DNA from: Fibrobacter sp.
Lineage (GTDB): Bacteria; Fibrobacterota; Fibrobacteria; Fibrobacterales; Fibrobacteraceae
NCBI GenBank assembly: GCA_017642335.1
Contig: JAGCPF010000036.1
Coordinates: 1 to 63,508, forward strand
DNA length: 63,508 bases
Direction: 5' to 3'
The notes below the pieces were generated by a model. The model did no database searches. It was given only the letters and a program-made list of their open reading frames with translations, and had not been told where the DNA came from. Position numbers and translations under genes: made by a program. This document shows, piece by piece, positions 19,083 through 26,875 of this stretch (positions are counted from its first letter, which is position 1; every line of letters begins with the position of its first letter).

Positions 19083-20414
19083 TCATCGTGCAATGCGCAC
19101 GCTTTTTACGGTGCCATTCTTCACGGAGCGGAGCATGTAGACGCCCTGGACCTTGATGTCGCTAGTATTTTGGAGTGTCAAAACAGCCTCGTCCATGGTG
19201 TAGGCGCGCAGGCGGCCGAGTCGGACGCCGTTCAGGTCAAATACATCGTATGCCTGGAGTGTGTTTGCCTGCAGGTGGCATGCGTTACTGATTGCCAATG
19301 GGGGATTCTGAATAGTTGAGTCTTTGTTGCCTGTTCCCGTTGGTTTCTCTCCCGGAAATTCAGATGTGGAAATCCACTTGTTTTTGGTGTCTGCCTTGTG
19401 TTCCGCGAAGTATTCCTTGAGCCAGGTCATTGCCGGACGGTCCTCACCATCCCTAATGATTCCGGAACATCCTAGTTCCTTTGCGTTGCAAGATGCCCAT
19501 GTCTTGCCATAGATATAGCCCCAAAGGGTAATGCCCGCAATACGATCCTCTTCCATGAAGAGCGGGATTTGTTCGGAGTAGCATTTTTTCTGAATGTCGT
19601 CGTCCGTGGTTCCTATATCGTATTCGGTAATGTACAATGGAATCTGCGTACTGTCGATAATTTCTTGGAGGTATCTTTTAAGCATGTTGAAGTTGAGGCA
19701 GTTTGTCGGGCCGGAGCCCGTAGCCATTAAATCGTGTCCCTGCAATCCGTAGCCATCAACGGGTGCACCGTTCTTTTTGATGGTATTGATAAGCTTTATT
19801 CCAACATCCCGTTGCCATTGGAACGTATTGTAGTCGTTGTAAATGAGAATTGCCTTGGGCCAGCGCTCGCGAGCCATCTTGAAGGCCGTAGTCACGAACT
19901 TGTAGTCGCCATCGTTGTCGCCGCCCAGGGCCTCGATAAAGTGGTTGTTTACGCCGAATGCGGAATGATACTGGTTTTCCGATGCACGGCCGGCTTCGGT
20001 TACCACGTCAATCATTTCCAGGTCGGGGTAATGTTCCGCGACGGCATCGAACCAGGCGGTAATGGCATCCCTGGTTTCCTCGACATTTAGGTTGCGAATC
20101 CAACCTGGGTATTGCGAACCCCACACGAGCGTGCGGAACTTGAATAGGACTCCGTTCTGTTTTGCCCAGTTATAAATTGCGTCGCACTTGGTAAAATCGT
20201 AATTGCCCCGATCCTTTTCGACTTGGGCCCATACGCATTCTCTATCGGGGCTAATCTGGTTCCAGTATTTCGCGAAATCAGCCGGGACTTCGCCATCAAC
20301 CGGAATGTTGCCGAGGAACTTGGCTGCCCCGTCGGCAAGGCCTGGACCGGCAAATACACCCGAAAACGCACAGGAAAGCGTGCAGACGGCAAGTTTTAAG
20401 ATTCTACAAGTCAT
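19083..20414 (-). CDS. Secreted GH10 endo-1,4-beta-xylanase-like enzyme
   Basis: A 443-aa exported glycosidase that should cut xylan chains with retention. The signal peptide ends near Ala23. The GH10 barrel shows FRTLVWGSQYPGW (~93-105), acid/base Glu140 in MIDVVTEAG, YNDYN (~192-196), and nucleophile Glu264 in YITEYDIGT. The common Asn before the acid/base is Thr139, and the usual first His of HTLVWH is Arg94, so subsite -1 is unusual. A linker leads to a ~60-residue C-terminal domain (YDVFDLNGVRLGRL...GVYMLRSVKNGTVKSVRIAR) like secretion-sorting domains in this phylum. The start at 20414 gives a compact signal peptide. Confidence 0.88.
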   Translation of the reverse strand: MTCRILKLAVCTLSCAFSGVFAGPGLADGAAKFLGNIPVDGEVPADFAKYWNQISPDRECVWAQVEKDRGNYDFTKCDAIYNWAKQNGVLFKFRTLVWGSQYPGWIRNLNVEETRDAITAWFDAVAEHYPDLEMIDVVTEAGRASENQYHSAFGVNNHFIEALGGDNDGDYKFVTTAFKMARERWPKAILIYNDYNTFQWQRDVGIKLINTIKKNGAPVDGYGLQGHDLMATGSGPTNCLNFNMLKRYLQEIIDSTQIPLYITEYDIGTTDDDIQKKCYSEQIPLFMEEDRIAGITLWGYIYGKTWASCNAKELGCSGIIRDGEDRPAMTWLKEYFAEHKADTKNKWISTSEFPGEKPTGTGNKDSTIQNPPLAISNACHLQANTLQAYDVFDLNGVRLGRLRAYTMDEAVLTLQNTSDIKVQGVYMLRSVKNGTVKSVRIAR

Positions 20415-20502
20415 AATTATCCATGATAAACATATATCCCCTTTACATGAAAATTCCCAGGGTTGCGCTGTTTGTCGTGGATAATACGTCAATAAGTAAG
20501 AA

Positions 20503-20520
20503 AGGAACCTTGCGGTTCCT
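20503..20520 (-). terminator. Probable terminator of the Cys-rich lipoprotein gene
   Basis: AGGAACC-TTGC-GGTTCCT hairpin; on the minus strand it is followed by TTCTTAC, 30 bases after the stop at 20550. The T-tract is short. Confidence 0.6.
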
Positions 20521-20549
20521 TATGCTAAAACTTTTTTTGGAATATTTTG

Positions 20550-22433
20550 CTAGTCTTCCTTGTAATCGTTGTTACCATGGGCGTAGCCTTCTTCTGTATT
20601 GGTGGAAGGCTTGTAGCATTTATTTTCTAGGGTGTGACCGGCCTTGAAGCATTCCTGTCGACTCCAGCAGCATCCCTGGCTGTTTTTGCCTGTATTTTCG
20701 CATGCGCAAGCGATTCCGTCATTATTTCCATCCAGGTCTACGAGCTCTCCATTGCTACAGGCAACGATGTATCCACCTTCGTGATAACTTTTGTTGATGC
20801 AGGTCTGGAGGGAATTGTGGCAAACTCCGAAGTAGGTTCCCAGGGCGTCGCACGATACGCGGCGTGTCTCGTTAGTAAGGTCGAATTCGAAATCTTCCAC
20901 GCGTTCTTTAGGATCGGAGACTTGTTTGTGATTCATCCAGTTGTACCCGTGGACGGTTTTTGCTACCATCTTTTTGCTAGGAATCAAGACTTTCCATTTC
21001 TGTTTCGTTTCAAAATCCCTGAACGGCGGGTAGTCGGGATCTTCATCCTTGAGAATTTGTTTGCAACGTTCCTCGTCGTAGCAAGGATTTGGATTGGGGG
21101 GTGATCCCACCATTGGCTCACCCCAGCACGGGTCACAATCAGAACATTGGTTTATGTCGCATTCGATTTCCATCTTCTGTGGATCGGTGCCTTCTCTACA
21201 AGCGACGGGACATTTGTAATTGTCCTTGTCGAGCGGGTCATACTTGTTATGGAGTCTTTCCCATTGCCCGTCGACGCACCTGTACATGATGGCGTTGTTG
21301 TTGATGTCGTTGTCGCACCTCAGTTCGCCGTTCAGGCACTCGCCGCAGATGGCCTTGTCGGTACGGCACGACTTGTTGCCGCATATGGAAACGGCCTTCT
21401 TGGCTTCGCCGGCGACGCACTCGTAGACGGTTCCCTTTTCTTCGTCATCGTTGGTGCAGGTGTGTTCGTAGTTCGTGCACGCACCGCAACCGTTGTCGCG
21501 CGGGTCGCAGGAATTTCCGTCACAGCTCTCGGTCACCTTCTTGCCCTTTTCGCAGCGGGTGACGGTCGCCTTGAAGTTCTTGTCCTCGGCACAGGTCTGC
21601 ACGTCGTCGAGGCATTCGCCGCAGTCTGTGCCCTCTTCGTTACAAGATACTGTGCCGCACGAGCGGTTCACGACGACACCCTTCACGCATTCCTTGACAA
21701 CGCCGATGCTTGCGGGGCTGTTGGAGCACGTGCTCTTGTAGCTGTCGTCGCATTCGCTTTCGACTTCGGCTCCCGTATTCGCGCATTCTTTGGTCACTGT
21801 ATTGCAGAGAACGCCTTCGTCACAGGTGTTGCTCTTGCAAGAGCATTTTCCGTCTTTCGCCTTGCCGCCAGACGCCTTGCACAAGTCAGCGAAGGAGTTG
21901 AGAGTCGACGAAGTGGTGTCCTTGGATTCTTTTGTCGATGATGAGTCTTTGGTTTCTTTCGTCGAAGAGGTGTCTTCGGTGCGCTTGGTCTGGTTCCCGC
22001 AAATTCCTGAAAGAACGTTACAGACGGCACCCACGTCGCAGAGCTCGCCCTTACAGATACACACGCCGTCTTTTTCTTTACCGCCGGACCCCTTACACAA
22101 GTCTATGAACTTGGTGAGAGTTTCTTTGGACATGGAGGAGGAACTCTTTTTAGAGGAACTGCTCACATCCTTGTCACTGTCCGTGGAATCGGGACGAATT
22201 CCCAGATCGACCCATTCGTGGTCGAGGCAAAGGAAGTCGGAGTGCTTGTCCTTCACGTAGACCGTATCTCCTTCGTTGGTGTCGGTGCAGGCGCCCAACT
22301 CGAAAATCGAGGGGACTTCCGTGACAACCTTCTTTGGGGTTACCTTTTCGCTGCTGTCGTCGTCACCGCAGCCGGTAATGAGGACGGCTCCGAGGAGTGC
22401 CGAACCTAGAAGGGATAGGAATGTTTTTTTCAT
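20550..22433 (-). CDS. Cysteine-rich repeat lipoprotein
   Basis: A 627-aa lipoprotein with lipobox ITGC (Cys22). Two ~40-residue repeats (F.DLCK.SGGK.KDG.C.CK...CD.G..CN) are separated by a Ser/Thr/Lys linker, then come about five modules with a C...V..C..G......C....C......C..C spacing. The last third has further cysteines and the string GNNDGIACACEN, resembling an excalibur-like calcium-binding motif (DxDxDGxxCE). Over 50 cysteines imply many disulfides outside the cytoplasm. The ATG at 22433 has a GGAG site; an in-frame ATG five codons earlier is less likely. Function unknown; the protein is probably surface-exposed. Confidence 0.75.
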   Translation of the reverse strand: MKKTFLSLLGSALLGAVLITGCGDDDSSEKVTPKKVVTEVPSIFELGACTDTNEGDTVYVKDKHSDFLCLDHEWVDLGIRPDSTDSDKDVSSSSKKSSSSMSKETLTKFIDLCKGSGGKEKDGVCICKGELCDVGAVCNVLSGICGNQTKRTEDTSSTKETKDSSSTKESKDTTSSTLNSFADLCKASGGKAKDGKCSCKSNTCDEGVLCNTVTKECANTGAEVESECDDSYKSTCSNSPASIGVVKECVKGVVVNRSCGTVSCNEEGTDCGECLDDVQTCAEDKNFKATVTRCEKGKKVTESCDGNSCDPRDNGCGACTNYEHTCTNDDEEKGTVYECVAGEAKKAVSICGNKSCRTDKAICGECLNGELRCDNDINNNAIMYRCVDGQWERLHNKYDPLDKDNYKCPVACREGTDPQKMEIECDINQCSDCDPCWGEPMVGSPPNPNPCYDEERCKQILKDEDPDYPPFRDFETKQKWKVLIPSKKMVAKTVHGYNWMNHKQVSDPKERVEDFEFDLTNETRRVSCDALGTYFGVCHNSLQTCINKSYHEGGYIVACSNGELVDLDGNNDGIACACENTGKNSQGCCWSRQECFKAGHTLENKCYKPSTNTEEGYAHGNNDYKED

Positions 22434-22531
22434 TGCAATCTCCGCCAAAAAAAACTTACAATTTTATTCCAAATATACCCAGATTCATCAATGTTGTCAA
22501 TTTTGGGGCTGTTTTGAGCGCCAATTCCCTG

Positions 22532-23425
22532 TTATTTTCCGCCCAATTCCCGCGGGTGGAACATTCTGTGTTCCTGTTTGATGAATTCCTTGTCGATGTG
22601 TGTATAAATTTGTGTGGTACTGATGTCGGCATGCCCGAGGAGCTCCTGCAGGACGCGCAGGTCCATGCCCGCCTCTAGGCAGTGCGTGGCAAAACTGTGC
22701 CGGAAGGTGTGCGGCGAAACTTGTTTGGAAAGGTGTGCCGTGTGTTGTTGCACGATTTTCCAGGCACCCATGCGGGTCATCGGTTTGCCGCGGGAATTCA
22801 GGATGATGTTGTCCGTAGTCGGGTTGGTGAGGGGGCGGCCATCCTCAATCCAGGCGCGCAGGTTTTCCTTCGCCTTGCTCCCGAGCGGAACCAGTCGCTG
22901 CTTGTTGCCTTTGCCGATGGGGGTGAGCCATTCATTTTCTAGGTCCAGGTGCGAGAGCTTGATTCCCAAGGTCTCCGATATGCGGAGTCCCGCGCTGTAC
23001 ATGAGTTCGAAAAGCGCCGTGTCGCGGAGCGGGTTCTTGCCGTTCGCCGCGCTTTCGAATACGCTGTCGATTTCTTCGCGGGTGAGGTACTGGGGCAAAT
23101 AATGGCCCAGTTTGGGACGCTCAAGCATCGATTCGGTGCTGTAGTCGTACTCGCCTTCCTTCTGCATGTACTTGAGGAACCCGCGCAGGCTCGAGAAGTG
23201 TCGTGCAATGGATGTGGGGGAGTATTCCTCTTGCCCTGCGGTGAACGTCAGGAATTCGTCCAGTTTTTCTGGGGTTAAATCCTTCAGGTCCAGGTTGGTT
23301 TCGTCGAGCCAGGCGACAAAGTGCCGCAAGTCTTCCTGATAGCTCTGGATGGTGGCGGGCGAAAGGTTCCGCTCCACTCCCAGGAAGGCCAGGTAGGTAT
23401 CCATGCGGTTCGAATTGAGGCTCAT
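22532..23425 (-). CDS. xerD: Tyrosine recombinase XerC/XerD
   Basis: A 297-aa tyrosine recombinase of Xer size. The N-terminal SAM-like core-binding domain (~5-90) precedes a catalytic domain with Arg148 (SAGLRIS), Lys172 (GKGNK), His239 and Arg242 (HTFRHSFATH), His265 (LLGHADISTTQIYTH) and nucleophile Tyr274. This set is complete. Xer recombinases resolve chromosome dimers at dif near FtsK. There is no mobile-element context: it is 33 bases from the topoisomerase gene on the same strand and probably co-transcribed with it. XerC and XerD cannot be told apart with certainty here. Confidence 0.93.
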   Translation of the reverse strand: MSLNSNRMDTYLAFLGVERNLSPATIQSYQEDLRHFVAWLDETNLDLKDLTPEKLDEFLTFTAGQEEYSPTSIARHFSSLRGFLKYMQKEGEYDYSTESMLERPKLGHYLPQYLTREEIDSVFESAANGKNPLRDTALFELMYSAGLRISETLGIKLSHLDLENEWLTPIGKGNKQRLVPLGSKAKENLRAWIEDGRPLTNPTTDNIILNSRGKPMTRMGAWKIVQQHTAHLSKQVSPHTFRHSFATHCLEAGMDLRVLQELLGHADISTTQIYTHIDKEFIKQEHRMFHPRELGGK

Positions 23426-23458
23426 GGATTTGAATATAGCAATAATGGTGAATTCGGG

Positions 23459-26374
23459 TTATATGACTTCGACGGTCAATTTATTGAAGGCGAGCTTGCC
23501 ACCCTCGCGGATCTCTAGCGCTGCGCGGAAGGTGGTCTCGTTCTTCTTGAACGGCTCGAGAACGGGCGTGAACTTGTTCTTGAGCAGCCCCTCGACTTCT
23601 TCGTCGGTGAATTTGCGCTGGTAGAACACCTGCGGGATGCCGTAGCCGCATTGCGGGTTCATGCAGATGTAGGCCGCATGGGATGTTTCTGTTCCGTCCT
23701 GGTTTACTGTGCCGCTGCGGAAGCGGAGCTGGTCGCCACATACGGGGCAGGGAAGGTCCCTGTGCTGGAACTCGAATACAGTGCGGCCCTTGTCGGCGCC
23801 TTCACCCCACTTGAGGGCTGCCGCGAATTCGGTGCCCTTCTTGCTTTTGAAATCCTGGATGAGCGGGGTGCGGCCGTTCGTGAACAGTTCTTTTATTTCG
23901 GCGGCGGTCAGCGCGTGGCCAGCGATGGTCTTGAATAGCGTGAAGTTGCAGTGCTCGTCGGACTGCGCTGAACCCGTGCAGAATATCGCGTTCTTGTTCT
24001 CTTCGAGAAGGCTTCCGCACAGCGGGCACTTGTAATCCGTTTTTTGCCCGTGGAACTTGCCGTCACTCTCGAAGGCGAACTGGATGTTGAAATCCTTGTC
24101 GAGTGTGAGCTTGGCTGAGAATTCACTTCCCTTCTTGCTCTTGAATCCGGAAAGCGGGCCGACGGTTTCGCCGGCGAGGAGCGCCTTGACTTCGGAGTGG
24201 GCGAGCATCTTGCCTGCCACGGTGTGCCCGAACTTGAAGCCGCATTCGGCGTTCGGGCACACGTAGCCCCACGGGGCTACTTCGAGCGCGCCACCGCATT
24301 TGGGGCAATTCAGTTTTTCGGTCACAGTTTCGCGCTCGAACTGGCAGGCATAGCGGGCATGAAGGTCCGCAAAGAGCTGCTTCACGTACTCCACGATGCC
24401 GTCACGGAACTCCACCGGGGTGAGCGTCCCCTTTTCGACCTGCGAGAGCTTGTACTCCCATTCGCCGGTCATCTCGGGCGATTTCACTTTCTCGTCCATG
24501 AGCGCGATGACTTCTCGCCCGCGGGCGGTACTGACCAGGTAATTCTTCTGTGCTTCGATGAAACCGCGCTTCTTGAGCGTCTCGATGATGCCCGCCTGCG
24601 TGGCCGGAGTGCCGAGCCCACGGTCCTTCATGGCTTCGGCGAGTTCTTCGTTTTCGATTTGCTTGCCGGCAGTCTTCATCGCGGCAAGGAGTGTCGCTTC
24701 GGTGTAGTACTTGGGCTTGCTCTTCTTTTTCTTCTGCAGTTCCACGCTGTCGAAGAGGGAAGTGTCGCCCACGCTCCATTCCGGGAAGGTATCGACCAGG
24801 TTCGTGATATCGTCACCGTCACCTTTTGATTCTTCTGCCGTTGTGTTTTCTCTCGTCTCTCGTCTCTCGTCTCTCGTCTTTTTCCCTTTCTTGGCTTTTG
24901 CATCTTCCTTGACGATGGCGCGGAAACCCAAATCCTCATTGCGCTTCAGCTTCAACCGGAACAAATCCGCGACTTCAGAATCCTGACCCGAGCCCTCTCT
25001 CGTCTCTCGTCTCGGTTGGTGAGCTTGCCGAACCACGTCTCTCGTCTGTAATACCACCTCCATTTCGCTCCATACATACGGCTTGAGCCATGCCTGTATA
25101 AAGCGTTCCTTCGCCAAATCGTAAATCTTCTGCTCCATTTCAGGGAGCCCGTTCGGGGTTTCGCCGGTCGGGATGATGGCGAAGTGGTCGGTCACCTTGC
25201 TCGAGTTGATGAAGACGAAGTTCTCGCTTTCGCTGCGCATCACGCCCTTCTGTTCGGGGCTGGCAAGCCTCTGGGCGAGCGCGTAGGCCTCCTGCTTCAT
25301 GGTGTCGGGTAGGTATTGCGAGTCGGTACGCGGGTAGGTGAGGAGTTTCTTTTCGTAGAGGTTCTGCGCGCAGTCCAACACCTGCTGGGCGCTGAACTTG
25401 AAACGCTTGTTGCCTTCTTTCTGCAGTTCCGTGAGGTCGAAGGGCTTTTGCGGGAACTGCTTCTTCTGCTGCGTGTCGATCTTTGCGATGGTCGCCGGTG
25501 CGGGCGGCTTGCAGCGCTCCACGACCGCGTTCGCCTCCGCTTCTTTCTCGAACACCGCTACTTTGAGATTGCTTCGCTCGCTTTGCTCACTCGCAATGAC
25601 ATTCTTCTTGTCGGATTGTGCGGACTTGTCATTGCGAGGGGGCGTGTCCCCCGAAGCAATCTCCGGTTTCACTAGCTGTGCTTGATACCCTTTCCACGTC
25701 CCCACGACGCTGTAATAGTACAGCTCCTTGAACTGCTCCACCAGGGTATCGCGCTCCACGACCAGGTTCAAGGTCGGTGTTTGCACTCGACCTACCGAAA
25801 TCATCTTCCCGCGGCCTGCCGTAAGCGTGTAGGCGCGTGTCGCATTGAGGCCCACCATCCAGTCGGCCCGTTGGCGCAGGCGGGCGGCATAGCTCAGGTT
25901 CACGCGCTGGGTGGCGTCTTCCAGGTTCTTCCAGGCCTTGTCCAAATCCTTGGCCACGTAGCTGTTCACCCACAGGCGCTTGATTTGCTTCTGCTTGAAG
26001 GCGGGCGTGTAGTCGAGCACCAGGTCGAAAATCAGGTTTCCCTCGCGGCCGGCATCCGCGCCGTTCACGAGCACGTCGGCCTTTTCCATCATCTGGCGCA
26101 CCACGTTCAGCTGTTTTTTGGTGCTCTCGATTTCCATCAGGCGGAACTTTTCGGGCAAAAGCGGCAGGTTCGAGAGCCTCCAGCCCCCTTCGAAACCGGG
26201 GTAGGCGTCGAGCGGTGCAAGCGTAATCAGGTGGCCCACGCACCAGGTAATGCAGTGGTTCTTGCCGATAAGGCAGCCGTCGCCCTGCGTAAATTTTTCG
26301 CCTTCGATGCGTTCAAGCATCGGGCGGTAGTGCTGGTTTGCGACTGAAGGCTTTTCGGCGACAAGGAGAATCAC
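23459..26374 (-). CDS. topB: DNA topoisomerase III-like type IA topoisomerase with zinc ribbons and repeat insertions
   Basis: A 971-aa type IA topoisomerase. The Toprim domain begins at MILLVAEKPSVA and has NGADAGREGN (~104-113). SVGRVQTPTL (~193-202) and the catalytic LTYPRTDSQ (Tyr347) are intact. From ~660 onward there are four or more zinc-ribbon/TopoI C-terminal modules (CPKCGG, CPLCG, CPVCG and similar), including alternating 'GF.SKKG.EF.A.L' repeats. Three stretches look like translated DNA repeats: ~239-271, ~444-462 and ~499-511. They lie in loops and keep the frame, so the enzyme is probably active. Longer than standard TopB because of these and the extra ribbons. Confidence 0.92.
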   Translation of the reverse strand: MILLVAEKPSVANQHYRPMLERIEGEKFTQGDGCLIGKNHCITWCVGHLITLAPLDAYPGFEGGWRLSNLPLLPEKFRLMEIESTKKQLNVVRQMMEKADVLVNGADAGREGNLIFDLVLDYTPAFKQKQIKRLWVNSYVAKDLDKAWKNLEDATQRVNLSYAARLRQRADWMVGLNATRAYTLTAGRGKMISVGRVQTPTLNLVVERDTLVEQFKELYYYSVVGTWKGYQAQLVKPEIASGDTPPRNDKSAQSDKKNVIASEQSERSNLKVAVFEKEAEANAVVERCKPPAPATIAKIDTQQKKQFPQKPFDLTELQKEGNKRFKFSAQQVLDCAQNLYEKKLLTYPRTDSQYLPDTMKQEAYALAQRLASPEQKGVMRSESENFVFINSSKVTDHFAIIPTGETPNGLPEMEQKIYDLAKERFIQAWLKPYVWSEMEVVLQTRDVVRQAHQPRRETREGSGQDSEVADLFRLKLKRNEDLGFRAIVKEDAKAKKGKKTRDERRETRENTTAEESKGDGDDITNLVDTFPEWSVGDTSLFDSVELQKKKKSKPKYYTEATLLAAMKTAGKQIENEELAEAMKDRGLGTPATQAGIIETLKKRGFIEAQKNYLVSTARGREVIALMDEKVKSPEMTGEWEYKLSQVEKGTLTPVEFRDGIVEYVKQLFADLHARYACQFERETVTEKLNCPKCGGALEVAPWGYVCPNAECGFKFGHTVAGKMLAHSEVKALLAGETVGPLSGFKSKKGSEFSAKLTLDKDFNIQFAFESDGKFHGQKTDYKCPLCGSLLEENKNAIFCTGSAQSDEHCNFTLFKTIAGHALTAAEIKELFTNGRTPLIQDFKSKKGTEFAAALKWGEGADKGRTVFEFQHRDLPCPVCGDQLRFRSGTVNQDGTETSHAAYICMNPQCGYGIPQVFYQRKFTDEEVEGLLKNKFTPVLEPFKKNETTFRAALEIREGGKLAFNKLTVEVI
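24849..24881. repeat. CTCTCGT tandem repeat inside topB (family B)
   Basis: Four to five copies of a TCTCTCGTC-like 7-mer in tandem. Translated on the minus strand it gives TRDERRETREN (residues ~500-510 of the topoisomerase). The same 7-mer borders repeats at 24996-25048, 30256-30352 and 44510-44697. Confidence 0.75.
24996..25048. repeat. Palindromic element flanked by CTCTCGT repeats inside topB (family B with inner hairpin)
   Basis: CTCTCGTCTCTCGTCTC is followed by an inner palindrome GGTTGGTGAGCTTGCCGAACC-like segment (arms GGTT/AACC; core TGAGCTTGCCGAA) and then CGTCTCTCGTCTG. Encodes residues ~444-462 of the topoisomerase. The core resembles the CTGAGCCTGCCGAAGG repeat at 28439-28462. 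Confidence 0.7.
25565..25663. repeat. In-frame inverted pair of GAGATTGCTTC / CTCGCAATGACA elements inside topB (family A)
   Basis: GAGATTGCTTC...CTCGCAATGACA (25565-25601) faces TGTCATTGCGAG...GAAGCAATCTC (25627-25663), so the block is a large palindrome. The same 11- and 12-base arms occur at 30594-30682 and, in degenerate form, 45544-45645. It encodes residues ~237-270 of the topoisomerase without a stop or frameshift. Confidence 0.85.
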
Positions 26375-26558
26375 GCTTTAAAGGTAAAAAATAAGGGGAA
26401 CATGTGCTAAAAATATTTTCTTGTGTAAACAATTTTTAAAACACGTCCTCAAATTTTTTGTAAAAACAAATATTACAATGACTAAGCGCTTTTTTGCGAG
26501 AATTTCAATTACATTTGTCGATAGCAGCGTAGGGACCTCGGGTCGAGCGCCGCAAAAG

Positions 26559-26590
26559 TCCACTGTCACCCCGGCAGTGGATTTTTGTTT
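26559..26590 (+). terminator. Orphan terminator-like hairpin in the 26375-26875 gap
   Basis: TCCACTG / CAGTGGA stem with a TCACCCCGG loop followed by TTTTTGTTT. No plus-strand ORF lies upstream, because topB reads leftward. It may end an unannotated small RNA starting near 26450-26500, or act on antisense transcripts. On the minus strand the hairpin is followed by only TTTTG. Confidence 0.6.
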
Positions 26591-26649
26591 ATACTCCGTG
26601 TTTTGGCCGACACTTGCCAAAGTCCGGGCAGATTGTTAGATTTGGCTAT

Positions 26650-26721
26650 ATGAACAAGATTTTGAATCTACGACTTATTAACCTACTAGGATGCGCTTCT
26701 GGGGCGCGTGCCGGTTTTTAA
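26650..26721 (+). CDS. leuL: leu leader peptide (attenuator peptide)
   Basis: A 23-codon ORF starting ATG AAC AAG ATT TTG and ending TTT TAA. Five of its first thirteen codons are Leu (TTG, CTA, CTT, CTA, CTA) and two are Ile, and the C-terminal half GCASGARAGF is reminiscent of the Arg/Gly ends of known leu and ilv leader peptides. It lies 52 bases upstream of a rho-independent terminator, and leuA begins 69 bases after that. This is the classic layout for ribosome-mediated attenuation: stalling at Leu codons when Leu-tRNA is scarce would let transcription continue. The segment at codons 10-12 (AACCTA) can pair with TAGGTT at 26726-26731. Confidence 0.82.
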   Translation: MNKILNLRLINLLGCASGARAGF

Positions 26722-26773
26722 GTTATAGGTTCAAGACGTTTTTAGAGTTTTAACCAAGGATTTAAACCATAAG

Positions 26774-26806
26774 GCCCGCTCCAATGAGGATGCGGGCTTC
26801 TTTTTA
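26774..26806 (+). terminator. leu attenuator terminator
   Basis: GCCCGC-TCCAATGAGGAT-GCGGGC stem followed by TTCTTTTTA, located between the leader peptide and leuA. The position and U-tract fit an attenuator rather than the end of a gene. Confidence 0.82.
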
Positions 26807-26875
26807 TGGTCAAATTGCTATTTTTAGGTCAAAAAAAGAGCTTGCCACCTTATTGGACTGGCAAGGAGATAAAAA

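Noticed and set aside
22532..23425. Integrase of a mobile element
   Set aside because: Size and motifs are Xer-like and there are no attachment repeats, phage or transfer genes nearby.
26378..26620. 80-codon minus-strand frame upstream of topB
   Set aside because: AT-rich, overlaps a terminator-like hairpin and has no start signal.
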